Assembly: GCA_023055355.1 (NCBI GenBank)
Contig: JALJCS010000002.1
Span: forward strand, 75,907,001 to 75,971,000
From: Agelaius tricolor
Lineage: Eukaryota > Chordata > Aves > Passeriformes > Icteridae
DNA: 64,000 nt
Direction of reading: 5' to 3'
This document shows, piece by piece, positions 51,693 through 63,268 of this stretch. The position numbers and the translations under genes are program-made. The notes beneath the pieces were generated by a model. That model was not told the DNA's origin. It saw only the letters and a program-made list of their open reading frames with translations, and ran no database searches. Positions within the stretch are counted from its first letter, which is position 1. Each line of letters begins with the position of its first letter.

Positions 51693-51727
51693 TTTTCTCT
51701 CCTCTCCTCCTGATAGAGGAGAGAAAA
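51693..51727. repeat. 12-bp-arm inverted repeat near the 3' end of LTR B
   Basis: TTTTCTCTCCTC (51693-51704) and GAGGAGAGAAAA (51716-51727) are perfect reverse complements around an 11-base loop. LTR A has no such hairpin at the matching place, so it arose in this copy or its subfamily. Confidence 0.8.
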
Positions 51728-51818
51728 AAAACAAAACAAACACATATAATGAGTGAGATAAGGACTGGGAGACACACTTCAAGGGGAAAACAGGCTCAAC
51801 TTAAGGCTGCAAAGTGAA

Positions 51819-51824
51819 TTTATT
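51819..51824 (-). promoter_or_regulatory. Poly(A) signal of LTR B
   Basis: TTTATT on the plus strand is AATAAA on the minus strand, in the context GGTAGTAATAAATTCA that LTR A shares almost exactly at 5338-5343. Confidence 0.7.
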
Positions 51825-52280
51825 ACTACCAGAATCAGAGGAGGATAATGTGAAGTAAAATAGGCCCTTGAAACAACTTCTTCCCCCCAGCCCTTCCCTC
51901 CTTCCCACCTACAGCACAGGCAGACAGGGCATGGGGGTTTTGATCAGTTCATCACCCAAGGTTTTCTTCCACTGCTCTGGGAGAGGAGTCTGTCCCCTGT
52001 GAGGCCATGGGGTCCCTCCCACAGGAGACAGCTCTCTGTGAACTGATCCAGTGTGGGTGCACTCCCATGAGCAGCAGCCAAACCACACCTGCTGCACCGT
52101 GAGTCCCTCCCACAGGCACACAGTCCTCCCAAAACTGCTGTGGTGTGGGTCTCTTTCCATGGGGTGCAGTCCTCCATGAACAGGCTGCTCCAGCCTGGAG
52201 CAGGGCCTGCTCTCTCCACCAGATCACCCATGGATCACAGCCTTCTCCAGGCATCCCCCGCTCCGGCATGGGCACCTCCC

Positions 52281-53238
52281 CAGGGGCTGTGGGTGGATCT
52301 GCATCCCCCATGGATCCTCACAGGCTGTGGGTGGATCTCTGCATCCCCCATGGATCCTCACAGGCTGTGGGTGGATCTCTGCATCCCCCATGGATCCCCA
52401 GGGGCTGTGGGTGGATCTCTGCATCCCACAGGGGTCCCCAGGGGCTGTGAGTGGATCTCTGCATCCCCCATGGATCCCATGGGCTGTGGGTGGATCTCTG
52501 CATCCCCCATGGATCCTCACAGGCTGTGGGTGGATCTCTGCATCCCCCATGGGTCCCCAGGGGCTGTGGGTGGATCTCTGCATCCCACAGGGGTCCCCAG
52601 GGGCTGTGAGTGGATCTCTGCATCCCCCATGGATCCCATGGGCTGTGGGTGGATCTCTGCATCCCCCATGGATCCCATGGGCTGTGGGTGGATCTCTGCA
52701 TCCCCCATGGATCCCCAGGGGCTGTGGGTGGATCTCTGCATCCCCCATGGATCCCCATGGGCTGTGGGTGGATCTCTGCATCCCCCATGGATCCCCAGGG
52801 GCTGTGGGTGGATCTCTGCATCCCCCATGGATCCCCAGGGGCTGTGGGTGGATCTGCATCCCCCATGGATCCCCAGGGGCTGTGGGTGGATCTCTGCATC
52901 CCACAGGGGTCCCCAGGGGCTGTGGGTGGATCTCTGCATCCCCCGTGGATCCCCAGGGGCTGTGGGTGGATCTGTGCATCCCCCATGGATCCCCAGGGGC
53001 TGTGGGTGGATCTGCATCCCCCATGGATCCCCAGGGGCTGTGGGTGGATCTGCATCCCCCATGGATCCCCAGGGGCTGTGGGTGGATCTCTGCATCCCCC
53101 ATGGATCCCCAGGGGCTGTGGGTGGATCTCTGCATCCCCCATGGATCCCCAGGGGCTGTGGGTGGATCTCTGCATCCCCCATGGATCCCCACAGGCTGTG
53201 GGTGGATCTCTACATCCCTCATGGATCCCCATGGGCTG
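52281..53238. repeat. Minisatellite, about 24 copies of a ~40-bp unit, inside LTR B
   Basis: The plus-strand unit runs CAGGGGCTGTGGGTGGATCT, then CTGCATCCCCCATGGATCCC. Most copies are 40 bp; some lack one C or a CT pair (38-39 bp). Variant copies have CATCCCACAGGGGTCC, CTGTGAGTGG or GATCCTCACAGG. About 20 of 24 copies contain GGATCC. The unit has no stop codon in any of the six frames, which creates artificial open frames of 263-410 codons on both strands. Units are G-rich in one half and C-rich in the other. The unit is homologous to the single 39-bp segment at 4796-4834 in LTR A. Confidence 0.97.
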
Positions 53239-53617
53239 CAGGGGCACAGCTGCTTCACCTTGGTCCTTACCTGGAGAGGAACCACTGAGCACTCTCGGCT
53301 CCAGCACCTGGAGCAGCTCCTCCCCTCCTTCTCCACTGACCTTGGTGTCTCCATGTTGTTCCCCTCATATGTTCTCACCTCCTCCTCTTCTGAGTAGATA
53401 AAATACTGTGTGACTTTGTTTTGATTTTCTTCTTGCATGTGCCATCCCAGAGTCATTGCCAGCCTCTCTCATTGGCCCAGTTTTGGCCAGCAGCCTGTCC
53501 ATCTTCTGAGCCATCAGGGTCTGGCTCTGCTGGACATGGTGGAACCTTCCAGCAGCTTCTCACAGAAGCCTCTGTACCCCCCCACTACCAAAAACAAAAC
53601 CATGCAAAACCAATACA

Positions 53618-53622
53618 GGAGC
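53618..53622 (+). repeat. Target-site duplication, right copy, of LTR B
   Basis: GGAGC follows the CAATACA end of LTR B and matches 51600-51604 exactly. Confidence 0.8.
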
Positions 53623-56600
53623 ATTTCAGATACTCATACTGAAGCCTGCCTCCACCCTTGCACCAGCCTCATTCCCTTTGCAGGAAAGGGTTTTCACTAG
53701 TCTAGTGGAATAATGCATATTTGTGGCAATGATTATAAAGAGTGGTCTGAAGATTCTTTTTCCAGTTTTTCTTAAGAGTACAAAGTTCATGGTTTGGGTT
53801 TATGTTCATTTCTGCATGACCACTTTAATACAACAGAAATAATAGCAGACTACTCTGTGGTTTAGTGCTTTAAAAACATATTTATTTATTGATATTTTTA
53901 AGTGCTTGCTTTTTCCTTGTTGCTCTGTGGAGCCAAAGGTCCTTCTGTGGCAGAAACACAGCACTTAGGAGTCCAGTTTTGAGTTTAGAAAATACAATTG
54001 CAGAAATGGTGTTCACTTTGGGATAGAAACAGAATAAGAAATGGAGTGGAGGGCTGGAAGGAACTGGGAGCTACCAATAAAGAAGCATAGTTTGTTCTTT
54101 CATGATGTTTTGATATTCTACCTGTAGTTGTGTATTTTCTTCTTTTTTCATCACCTTTTCTCAACCTTTCCCCAAACACTGGGGAAATACTGGTGCTGAT
54201 GTTGCATAGATTTTTACGACAAATGCCACCACCACTTCCTGTTCTCTCATATAAGTGAGCTCCATTGCTTGATTTTCTAAAGATCATGTCTGACTCCAGT
54301 TATCATGGCTTATTAAATCAAGTTTGACTCAGAAAAATAATTAAATGTTTAAATTAAGGCATTCTACTTTGTCACACAATTGGGTCTTCGCTGGCAAGTA
54401 TATGGAACAGTTGTTAATATTGAAAAAGAGATGAAAGATGTTCTAAATTTATCTCCCCAACATTTCCATTCAGCATAATAACGGGCATTTGACAGTAACG
54501 CATTGTTGTTGAGCCAGTGAGAATCATTTCTGAAATGATCACACACCTTTGAAAGTAGTCTCACACAAACCTGGAATCATTCAGGGTGGAATAGATAAAT
54601 TTTCATTCACCTGGGAGCTGTATTTTAGCTGCCTTATGGCTCAAATAAAAATGAACAATTTTCAAATGAATATAAAAATCATACTTAAAAGACTTCAAAT
54701 GCAAAGTATATAAGTATTTTCCAGCATCCATATATAAATTAATATGTACCATCTGGGTTACATCTGGTGATATTAAAGTGTTGTCTCATGAGCAGAATAG
54801 GTGTGAGAACCATGAAGAAAAGCTGAGCAGTTCTGGCACTTACTGCAAAGGAGACAGCATTCATATGTAACTCCAAAAGTAAACTGGCATGTCCCTTCAC
54901 TGCTGCTGCTTTTCTGTCTCACTGCTTTTCTCCCATATTTTTCCCTTTCTTTTAATTTTATTTTCCCTAAGGATGTCCAACAGCCTCTCCATGATGCAGG
55001 CTGTCAATTCCTCTAGGTCCACCTTTTGCAGCAGGCCTTCAGTCACGTTGTAAGTGAAATCCATGGGTCTTACATTTTCCATGGTGTTTCCACAAGGCAA
55101 CTCATCCTCTTCTCACCATCCTCTGAAAATTCTTCCCAGAAAAATATACACCTTTGGTTCCTCTGGTCATCTTCAGTTTCTCAGTAAAACTTTCCAGTGG
55201 CCTGCCTTCCTCTATTCAATTCTTTTGTTTAAAGGCTGTTATCCATCTGGACCTCACCTTCACCTCCCTCTCTTTTGCCTCAAATTACCCATCTTCCCCA
55301 AACCATATGTGTGGCTGCTTCATTTCTTTTCTTGGTCTACCTGGGCCCTTAATCATGAGCGCTCTGAGGGTTCCCAATGAGCAGCTGTCTGGCAATCGTT
55401 GTTGTCTCCCAAAGCACAAAGCAGCCCAAAATTCTCTGGTCCCTCATAACACCATGAAATCTCCTTTACAAAAGACTGTATTATGTGTGCTGAATTCAGC
55501 ACACATTCTATAATCCCAAAGTAAAAACTGAAGACAAAATTAAAGTCTTCATTACTGATTGTAAGAGTAATCTACATATGACCTAGGATAAGACTGTCCA
55601 CAGTATGGAAAGTGCGAGACGGAAACACGGAGAGGTGAAAGGATTACCTGATGTCTTGCTATGGACTTCAGATCCTGAGGTATGGTGGACTGTACTACCT
55701 CTCAGAAGTCAATTCCACAGTTGAAAGAGAAAAAAATTATTATCCTTGCACACAGGTATTTTATTTTTGTTTTCAGAGAGAGTCAGATGAGGTGTTAATT
55801 GGATAACATTGATCTTCGCACAAAGGGAGTGAATAACATGGCCTTTCCTGCTCCATTTCAGATCTATTCTTTGCTTCTGTGGGCTACACAATCACACTGT
55901 GAGAATGGCCTTTGGCCATGTGCTACAGACAAACCCACCCACTTCAAGAACCTGCACATTTCAGAAGAAATGTATGTAAAAGCTCTATGCACAAATAAAA
56001 TCTCCACCAACCTGTAACTGGGCAAAATGCAGGAGAAGATGCCCAGCTTCTAATTTATCATATGTGAAATTAAAGTACTTCAGCACAAGTCCTCACATGA
56101 GCAAGGGAGAACAGCACAAAATTACTCACCCAAAGACATTAATCTCTTTCTGCACATAAACAAAAATCATGTCTGCTCCTCTGGCTTTTCATATAGGCTA
56201 TGTTCATCTGTAGGATCTGCTCTCACCAATGGATATTCAGGTTCCATGTGCAAGAATTTCAACATGTAAAAAATGTTCCTGGAAGTGTGGAGAGAAAGCT
56301 TCTTCTAGCTCTGACTTACCAGACACTAAGTTATAGACAAGTCTGGCACGTGTCTTTTGCAATGCATGTAGGAGGCCATGGGCTTTCCTAACATGCTGAA
56401 GCTCTGGAGATCCTGTTTGCTTTCCTTAGGTCCTCTTCCAGGAGTAATATTTAGAGAGGGAAACTGTTTGTTTTTACCAACTCATGATATTATGCCTTTT
56501 AACTTACTTGATTAGGCAAATGAACACATTTTAATCTTCAGAAGTAGATTTTCAGACTGGCATCAACTGCCTTGAATTATGTCAAAAGGCAGGTATCTCT

Positions 56601-56702
56601 GAAGGTTTCTCTGCAAAAAGCATTACATAAAGACATGGTGACAGCTCAAATTACTTCCCAACACACCTAAATTAATCGGATAAAAGGAACAACATTTTCA
56701 CT

Positions 56703-56750
56703 GCATTTTATGCTCAAGAAACTGAGGCTTGCAGTTGAACAGAGACTCAT
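56703..56750 (-). mobile_element. Possible MIR-type SINE relic
   Basis: The plus strand reads CATTTTATGCTCAAGAAACTGAGGCTTGCAG (split: CATTTTATGCTCAAG, AAACTGAGGCTTGCAG), resembling the inverted MIR segment 'cattttacagatgaggaaactgaggc'. The match covers under 50 bases. Confidence 0.3.
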
Positions 56751-57609
56751 CATTGTTATGGCCCCAGTGCCTTTGCTCTCAGCCCAGAGCCAGCATCTTC
56801 TTTCCACACAAGACAAGTTCTCTTGAATTTGGGCTCATCGCAGAAGAGAGGGATGAAGTGAAAGGTGTCTCTTTCACTTGGATGAACTACGGTACAGGTG
56901 GAAAAGTTACAATATTTTTTATTTTACTTTTAAATGAAGCGTTAAAAAATCTGCCAGGCAGAATATTTTTTCAGCTTTCTTTCCTAACCCTAGAGTGGCT
57001 GTAAAACCTCAGCAGTTAAAAATGTTTTCTCTGGCTCCAAGTCTCATGCATCCATAAAAATTACATTTTAAATAAAGAAAACATTTTTTGTTCCAGCTCC
57101 AGAGTGGCTCTAAGACATTACATATTTTCTAAAAATGCATTTAATTCTCATTTTAAAAATCCTTCAATGCACCATGAGTGAATGATTTGTTGAAAACTCT
57201 ATATATGTTCTAATCTTCAATTTATCAACCTTAAACCAGCATTTTGGGATCTGGTTGAAGAAAAGCCTTAGACTGAAAAGCTTTCACAGTTTCCCCTGAC
57301 CACATTTAGTTCATGGCTTCTCTGGGGATGTCTGGGCTGGATTTTGTGTTGTGTGAGAAGTAGAGCTCCCCTTGTTTTTAAGTCAAGTCCAGATATTTTT
57401 CAGAGAGCCTGAAAAGGTTTGAGACCTCATGACCTAGAGAAATGTCACCAAACATTTCTGCCTCTTTGACTAAAGCTGTGATTACCCTTCTCTGAGCAGA
57501 AGGGAGGGTCGGTCTCATGAGATGTGTGGCTCTTTCAGAAAGGATCCATCCTTAGAAATGAACTGCATTATTTCCATTGTTCCTTCCAAGCTCCAGTAAA
57601 GGCTCCCTC

Positions 57610-57682
57610 TTCAATCTTGAGCAAGTGACTGAACCATTTTCATTTCATTTCCTTCTTTGCAGAATGGGAAAACTAATTTTTA
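57610..57682 (+). mobile_element. Probable MIR-type SINE relic
   Basis: The order CTTGAGCAAGTGACTGAACC, TTTCATTTCC, TTTGCAGAATGGGAAAA follows the MIR 3' half 'cttgggcaagtcacttaacc...tcagtttcctcatctgtaaaatgggga' in the sense direction. It is about as diverged as the copy at 27978. Confidence 0.45.
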
Positions 57683-60600
57683 CTGGCCTTAAGGCATATC
57701 GTGCAGAGATCAATTCTCATGCTTTCAGCAGGCAGCATTTTGCAAATGCCTGTTTTAATGGAGCTGCTCTGAGTGAGGACAGGGGAGGAGAATGGATGCT
57801 CAGATTGCCCATGAGGAGAGGTTGTAGGAGAGGGTTTGCAGTGCACAGAGCCTGTGCCCTCTCTCCCTGCTGGTCCCTGAGCTTTACTGTGTCTCACTGG
57901 AGGCAGGGGACAAAGATGAAATTAGGGGTTAGATGGTAAGAACTCCCTCCAAGGATGGCTATAACTGTATAAAGCTGTCTTCTGCTTTGTTCTCCGTTCC
58001 TAACTCTTCTAAGGGCCTCCAAAACGTATTCTCTGAGAGATCACATGCATTATGGATTATTTTTCCCTACTTCTCCCTCCTTGTTCTTGCCAAAATGTTT
58101 TTATGTAAAATTCTTTTACAACACCTCACAGGGAGTTTGGGTGTTGCCTATCACTCACAGTCATTTATGACGAGGTAACCACCATCCCACTCTTCATTCC
58201 TCGGATAAAACACATCCCAACCAGCACAGCCTCTGATACATATCAGGTTCATCTGGGGCTTTGAAACAAAAATTTGGGAAGGGACTGATGAGAAGAGTTA
58301 CTTAAAAGAGTACAAGAAATCATCTGAGTATCTTTAGGTTCAACCAGCCCCTTCCCACTGAAGCTGACTGGGAGTATTTTGCCTCCATGGAGAGTGGTTT
58401 GCAGCTCCAACTTTTCTTCCTGCCTCATAAGTCAATGAAAGCTGTGGCATAAAAAATGATGCCTCACAAGAGGTAGCTCCATCACCAGCTCCTGTGAGCT
58501 CAGAGCACAGCAAAACTGCCCAGGCAGCCTTTGCCTCTCCACGACCAAGACACAGGGCACACACAGCCAGCAGTGCCCTGCTTTCAAAGGTGAACCTGCT
58601 GCCCACCACTCACAGAGCTCAGCCAGTTCCCTGCTGTTGGAGCTCTTCTGGGCAGTCCTGGAAATGGTCTGCATTTGCTTGCAAAACTTCTTAATACCTT
58701 TTTATATATTGAAAATTAAAAGCTGCCAGCAAGAGCAAATGGACTACAGCCATCTACAATTGGAATATAGTAAAAGGCATACATCTTTATTTTTTTATAT
58801 AAAGTAATTTTAATTTAATGCCTGGAAGAGCCTGCTGTCATCTTCTAAGATTCTCAGTTCTGCTTAGTATGAAGCGTTATAAACATGGTTAAGCAGAATC
58901 TGTTTATGTTGGAAGTCTAAGGGAATAAAAATATTTTCACAGGTCTGCTAAAAAAATGCCGTGATCAGCTCAGTCTCATGCTAAAGAGCACTGATCTTAT
59001 GTATGACCATAAAAGTCACAGTCTCTCTTTAGCAGAGAGGAGCTGGAATACTTATTTCTTCCCTGAACAAAGGACTGTCACATTCTCTCTAAAATAATGA
59101 GCATTATTTATTCATATACATATAATTTTAGTTAAGTGCTGAATGAAGCCATCCCAAACATTGTCTATTAATCAAAGACTAGAGAGACAGCTCTCAGTTA
59201 CCTCAGCACTGTTTTGCTAGATTCCTGATTCCTGCATCCCAACCAGAGGCAGCACGTTGTCACCTTTTTGCTAGAGGTGACTACGAGAGCTGAAGGAGTG
59301 AAAGGCCAGGGTGGTTTTGTGAGCTGTGTACAGGGGACTCTGCATTTGCTGCTTCACCTGACTGGTTGTTTATGAGATCTCAGCAATCTCTCCACTGCCA
59401 TGGGGCAGGGTGTCTGTGACGTGAACACAACCAAAGGCAGCACCAAATGTTGCCACTGAGAATTAATTGTCTTTTGTTACATCAATTTAATGAACTGTTT
59501 TTCAGGGACATCTGGCTTCCCTGCCTGAGGGTGGGCGAAAAGGTGGACTACTGAGAAAGCAGGAAAATGCTGCTCTTCAGCACATTTTGTCTCAAATATT
59601 TCTATTGCTATTGCTTGCTGATATGGCCCTGCTGTCCTATGGGGATGATTGATCCACACTGCTACATGTTCTCTTCCCAACATCTCCATACACAATCTTC
59701 TCCCACATTCCTCATGTTTACACTACATTACACTGCAGAGTCCACTTAAGGCTCTTCCCTGGTTTTCACGATCTCTGCTAAGCTCTCTTCTCCTCTAAGA
59801 AGACCTCGCTTCAGCACACAAGAACACTGACCAGGGTAGAGTGATTCTTGCCCCCATTTCCTGCATTAACACAGAGGATCAGTGTCTCTCTAGAAGTGGG
59901 ACCTTATTTTTACTAAATGGTCTGTGAAAGCATTTTCATTAGAGATGGTTTGGTGTATTATAACTAAGTGGACGGAACAGAGTGAACATTTATTTACCCA
60001 GGAAAATTTGGATCAGACAGCACATCTGGTTTTCATTGAAATCCTCAACTTTACTAAAACAAAAAGAGTCCAGCTGAGTCAATAGAGACTCAAGGAAGGC
60101 AGGTGGTTGACATGATTGCAAGAATTGAAACAGGATCAAAACATAAGCATCCTCTGATGCTTCAGTTCAGATCATTCCTGGAAAGCATTTTAGCATCCAG
60201 TCTGTAGGCCTGAATGAGTAAAAGGATTTCTTGTAAGTTCTGAGTGCACAAAGAATTGTGGGTCAGCCTACCCACTGCACAAGTCTGAAAAAATACAAAT
60301 ACACATTTGCAGCGGGTAACACCACCACACTCAGCTTCATAGCAGCCACACCAGACAGACCGACTGCTACTTGTGCAGAGGCACAGGACATCCAACTTAG
60401 CTGTCAGTGCTCAGGAAGAGTTTTGAGAGAGATGAATAATGCTAGGACTCAAGCCTGGATGAAAGCTTTGTTCTGAAAGCAGTCACAATATGCAACATCT
60501 GCTGCTGCAGCTTCAGGAAACAACAGCGATGAAAAAAGAAATTTTCCCTCAGTCTGTTAGTGCTCACCACTGTCCCCGGTGATATGGGATTCCAGGACAA

Positions 60601-62659
60601 CAAAGTCCTTCCATTTCTAACAAGGTTAAACCTTCTTCATAATGTGGGAGATGTGTCCTGCATAGTGGGCACAGTAGGCCCTGTAGCAATTTGTCCTGGA
60701 TATCCCACTAGATCTGGAAAATATTTATTGAGGAAAGAGATGCTGCCATAAGAAAAAAATATTGGGACTGCCATGGAGCACTGAACATTTTTCTCAGAAA
60801 CCAGGTGCTTTGAAATGGTGTTTTGCTCTTTCTGTAGGTAGCCTTATGTCTTGGCAATGTGCTTATGTGAGAAATTATGTACAGAGGTGCCCTGTTTGTG
60901 TATGGGTGTATGTGTCTGTTTTGCTGGCTCTTCTGGGCTGTTAGCCTGGCCCTGACCCTGTGGGACACGAACAAGTAGCGCCTTTTTGTGATTGCTACCA
61001 TCAAACTGTTATTTCAGTTACTATTTCTCACATCAGCTAAGACTTCAATGAAAGACTCAAAGAAAGAACTAAGGCCCCTTGATCCTCAGTCTCTGCTCTA
61101 ATAAAGGAGTGATTAACATCACAGTTCATTATTATTTTCAATTTCAACTCCCATATGAAGCTAGAGGAGCTGCAGTACTAGCCAGAATCCTATTTTCTGC
61201 CTGTCAGTTAAGCAAATGAAGTCCCAAGACAGTTTGACTCACCTTCATATATAAAAGAAAATTCTTTATTCCAACACACCTCTGTCTTTCTTAAAATGCG
61301 TCTTTATTCTGAAAAGTGACTGCCAAAAAGTTGCATCCTTTCACTCAATTATCTATTCCTTGCCTGTATATTTATCCAATGTATTTAGTATTAAAATGAA
61401 TTTTTACATTTTTTTTCTTTCACTTAGCCTTGACAAAGGTATGAGAAAAAAGCTGGTTTCCATTCCAGCTCATTTGTCACCCAAAGAGTTGTTAAATGTT
61501 TTTCATTTCCAAGACCAAAATGCTGCCTCCTCAACTATTACTTTGCAAACTCAGAGAAAAATTTATCTGCAAAGATTTAATTGTGAGTAGAATTTGATGT
61601 AATGAAGCTTTAATGGCAAAGCTGTATGAGCCAGAAAATGCACAGCTTGACTTTCAGATCCCAAGCTGAGTCTGCAAGTGGAGATGCTTCTAAACTGAGA
61701 AAATATCATTCAAGTCACTCAGGCACAATAAATGTGAATCCCTCACCACCTTTTTTACGGTAAAGAAGAGGCTCATACGAACACTAATGGAGGACTAAGA
61801 CACTGATGGCTACTTCTGCATAACCAGGGTAGTACTCAATGACAAGACTCAAAGAAGCATTGTGTAAAAATTGTCAAGCTCAATACACACAAATGGCCAA
61901 ATGTGTTTTCTTCAGAGCAGAACAACTGTGGCTCACCAAAAATGCCCTATTTTTCCAGCTCTACCAGTTTGTCTAAAGAAAAATTACTCCCTAGAAATCT
62001 TCCCCTGAGCCGTCATGGCTGCAGTGACATTTCCACTTTTGCTAAAGAACTCATCTGGAGAGGCAAGTTCTATGAAAGCCTCAGGGAGTGATGGCCATAA
62101 AAATCCCTGATTTTGTGTTAAGAATAGTAAAATGTGCCAACAAACCAGGAGTTGAAGTCTGGGAGGCTCTTCTAGGCAAAAAAGTAAATACAGTTATGCT
62201 CATTGGAGAAAATGACAAAAAATTTCTATCAGCTAAAAGTTTTCAACAACCTTTCCATTCCTCATTCACTTTACCAGTGTGGTCTGAAGATTATTTTTGA
62301 AGCAAATCTGTATTTAGAATCTATTCATTCAGTTTTCCTGCCTTAGGTTCTTCCTCCAGGCAAAACCAGCCCAAATAAAGTAGCTGACTCTGTCCTTGTT
62401 TACACAGGCAAGTACTGAGTATCTTGAGTCTCTTGGCCTCTGGGAATGCTTCCAGGCAGAGCCAAGCTGGTTAAACAGCCATCTGAAGCATTGGAGATGG
62501 AAGGTAAGAAGGTAAGGGTATTCTTTGATAACCAGGAAGCTCCAATTTTTGTGAGAACATTTTGTTCTGCTATTTTTTGTTGCTCACCACTATTATGTTG
62601 TTGCTAAGGACTGAGCTCTCCCCTGCTGCCGCTTTGTAGTGACTTGTGTGCTGTGAGTC

Positions 62660-63268
62660 GAATCATAGAAGAGTTTGGGTTGGCAGGGACCTGGATATTT
62701 TCACCTGGGCTGGGTTGCTCAGAGCTGCCTCCAGCCTGACCTTGGATGTGCCCAGGGGTGGAGTATCTGTCACCTCTTTGGGCAACCTGTTACGGTGTTT
62801 CATCGCTCATCACAAAAGATGAATCACTCTCATCTTCCTCATTTCTACTCTGAGTCTACCCTCTTTTAGTTTTAAACTACTACCCCTTGTCCACCTCAAC
62901 AGGCCCTACTAAAAACTCTTGTCCCCACCTTTATTATAAGACCTATGTTTGTACTGAAAGGCTGCAGTAAGGTCTCCCTGGAGCCTTCTGTTCCTCAGGC
63001 TGAACAACCCCTACCTCTCTCAGCCTGTCCTCATAGGAGAGGTATTCCATCCCTTTGATCATTGCTCCCCTCTGGATTGCTTCCATAGGTCCATGTCCTC
63101 TACCCAGGACTCCAGAGCTGGGCGCAGCATTCCAGGTGGAGTGCCATGAAAGCAGAGCAGAGGGGCAGAATCACCCCCTGACCTGCTGGCCATGCTGCTT
63201 TAGATGAAGCCCAGGATAAAGATGGCTTTTCTGGGCTGTGAGCACACACTGCAGGCTCATGTCCAGAA
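62660..63268 (-). mobile_element. CR1 LINE, 3' UTR plus end of ORF2
   Basis: The plus strand starts GAATCATAGAAGAGTTTGGG and TTGGCAGGGACC, the inverted CR1 tail. It then follows CR1 in order: GGTTGCTCAGAGC, GGGCAACCTGTTACGG, TCTACCCTCTTTTAGTTT, GGTCTCCCTGGAGCCTTCTG, CTCAGCCTGTCCTCATAGGA, CAGAGCAGAGGGGCAGAATC, GCTCATGTCCAG. Similarity stops near 63268, the 5' truncation. It is close to the standard bird CR1 consensus and keeps nearly full order without large deletions. Confidence 0.93.

Larger units (their letters stand above)
51605..53617 (-). mobile_element. LTR B: solo ERV LTR enlarged by an internal minisatellite
   Basis: On the minus strand the element starts TGTATTGGTTTTGCATGG and ends ACCACAACA, with TGT...ACA termini and a 5-bp target duplication on each side. 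It aligns to LTR A (4436-5531) through the head (GTTTTGGTAGTGGGGGG type words), the middle (ACACCAAGGTCAGTG, GAAGGAGG), and the poly(A) region. Length is about 2.0 kb, of which about 0.96 kb is a tandem array absent from LTR A; the remaining ~1.06 kb equals LTR A's length. No internal retroviral genes lie beside it. LTR A, 47 kb away and in opposite orientation, is a separate insertion and not its partner. Confidence 0.9.
53623..62659. other. About 9 kb without a recognisable gene
   Basis: Mostly single-copy AT-rich DNA. It holds two MIR-like relics (56703-56750 and 57610-57682) and a T/C-rich part at 54890-55350. Open frames reach at most 120 codons (57577-57939), overlapping others on the opposite strand, and the largest of these contains the MIR-like segment. 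I recognise no protein family, RNA gene or promoter here. Confidence 0.45.

Noticed and set aside
52140..53456. Long open frames (up to 410 codons) on both strands
   Set aside because: They are open in every frame because a ~40-bp unit without stop codons is repeated about 24 times. The translations are repeats of Trp/Gly/Pro/His-rich strings with no family resemblance.
4436..53617. LTR A and LTR B as the two ends of a provirus
   Set aside because: They are homologous but in opposite orientation and 47 kb apart. LTR B has its own target duplication, so it is a separate insertion.
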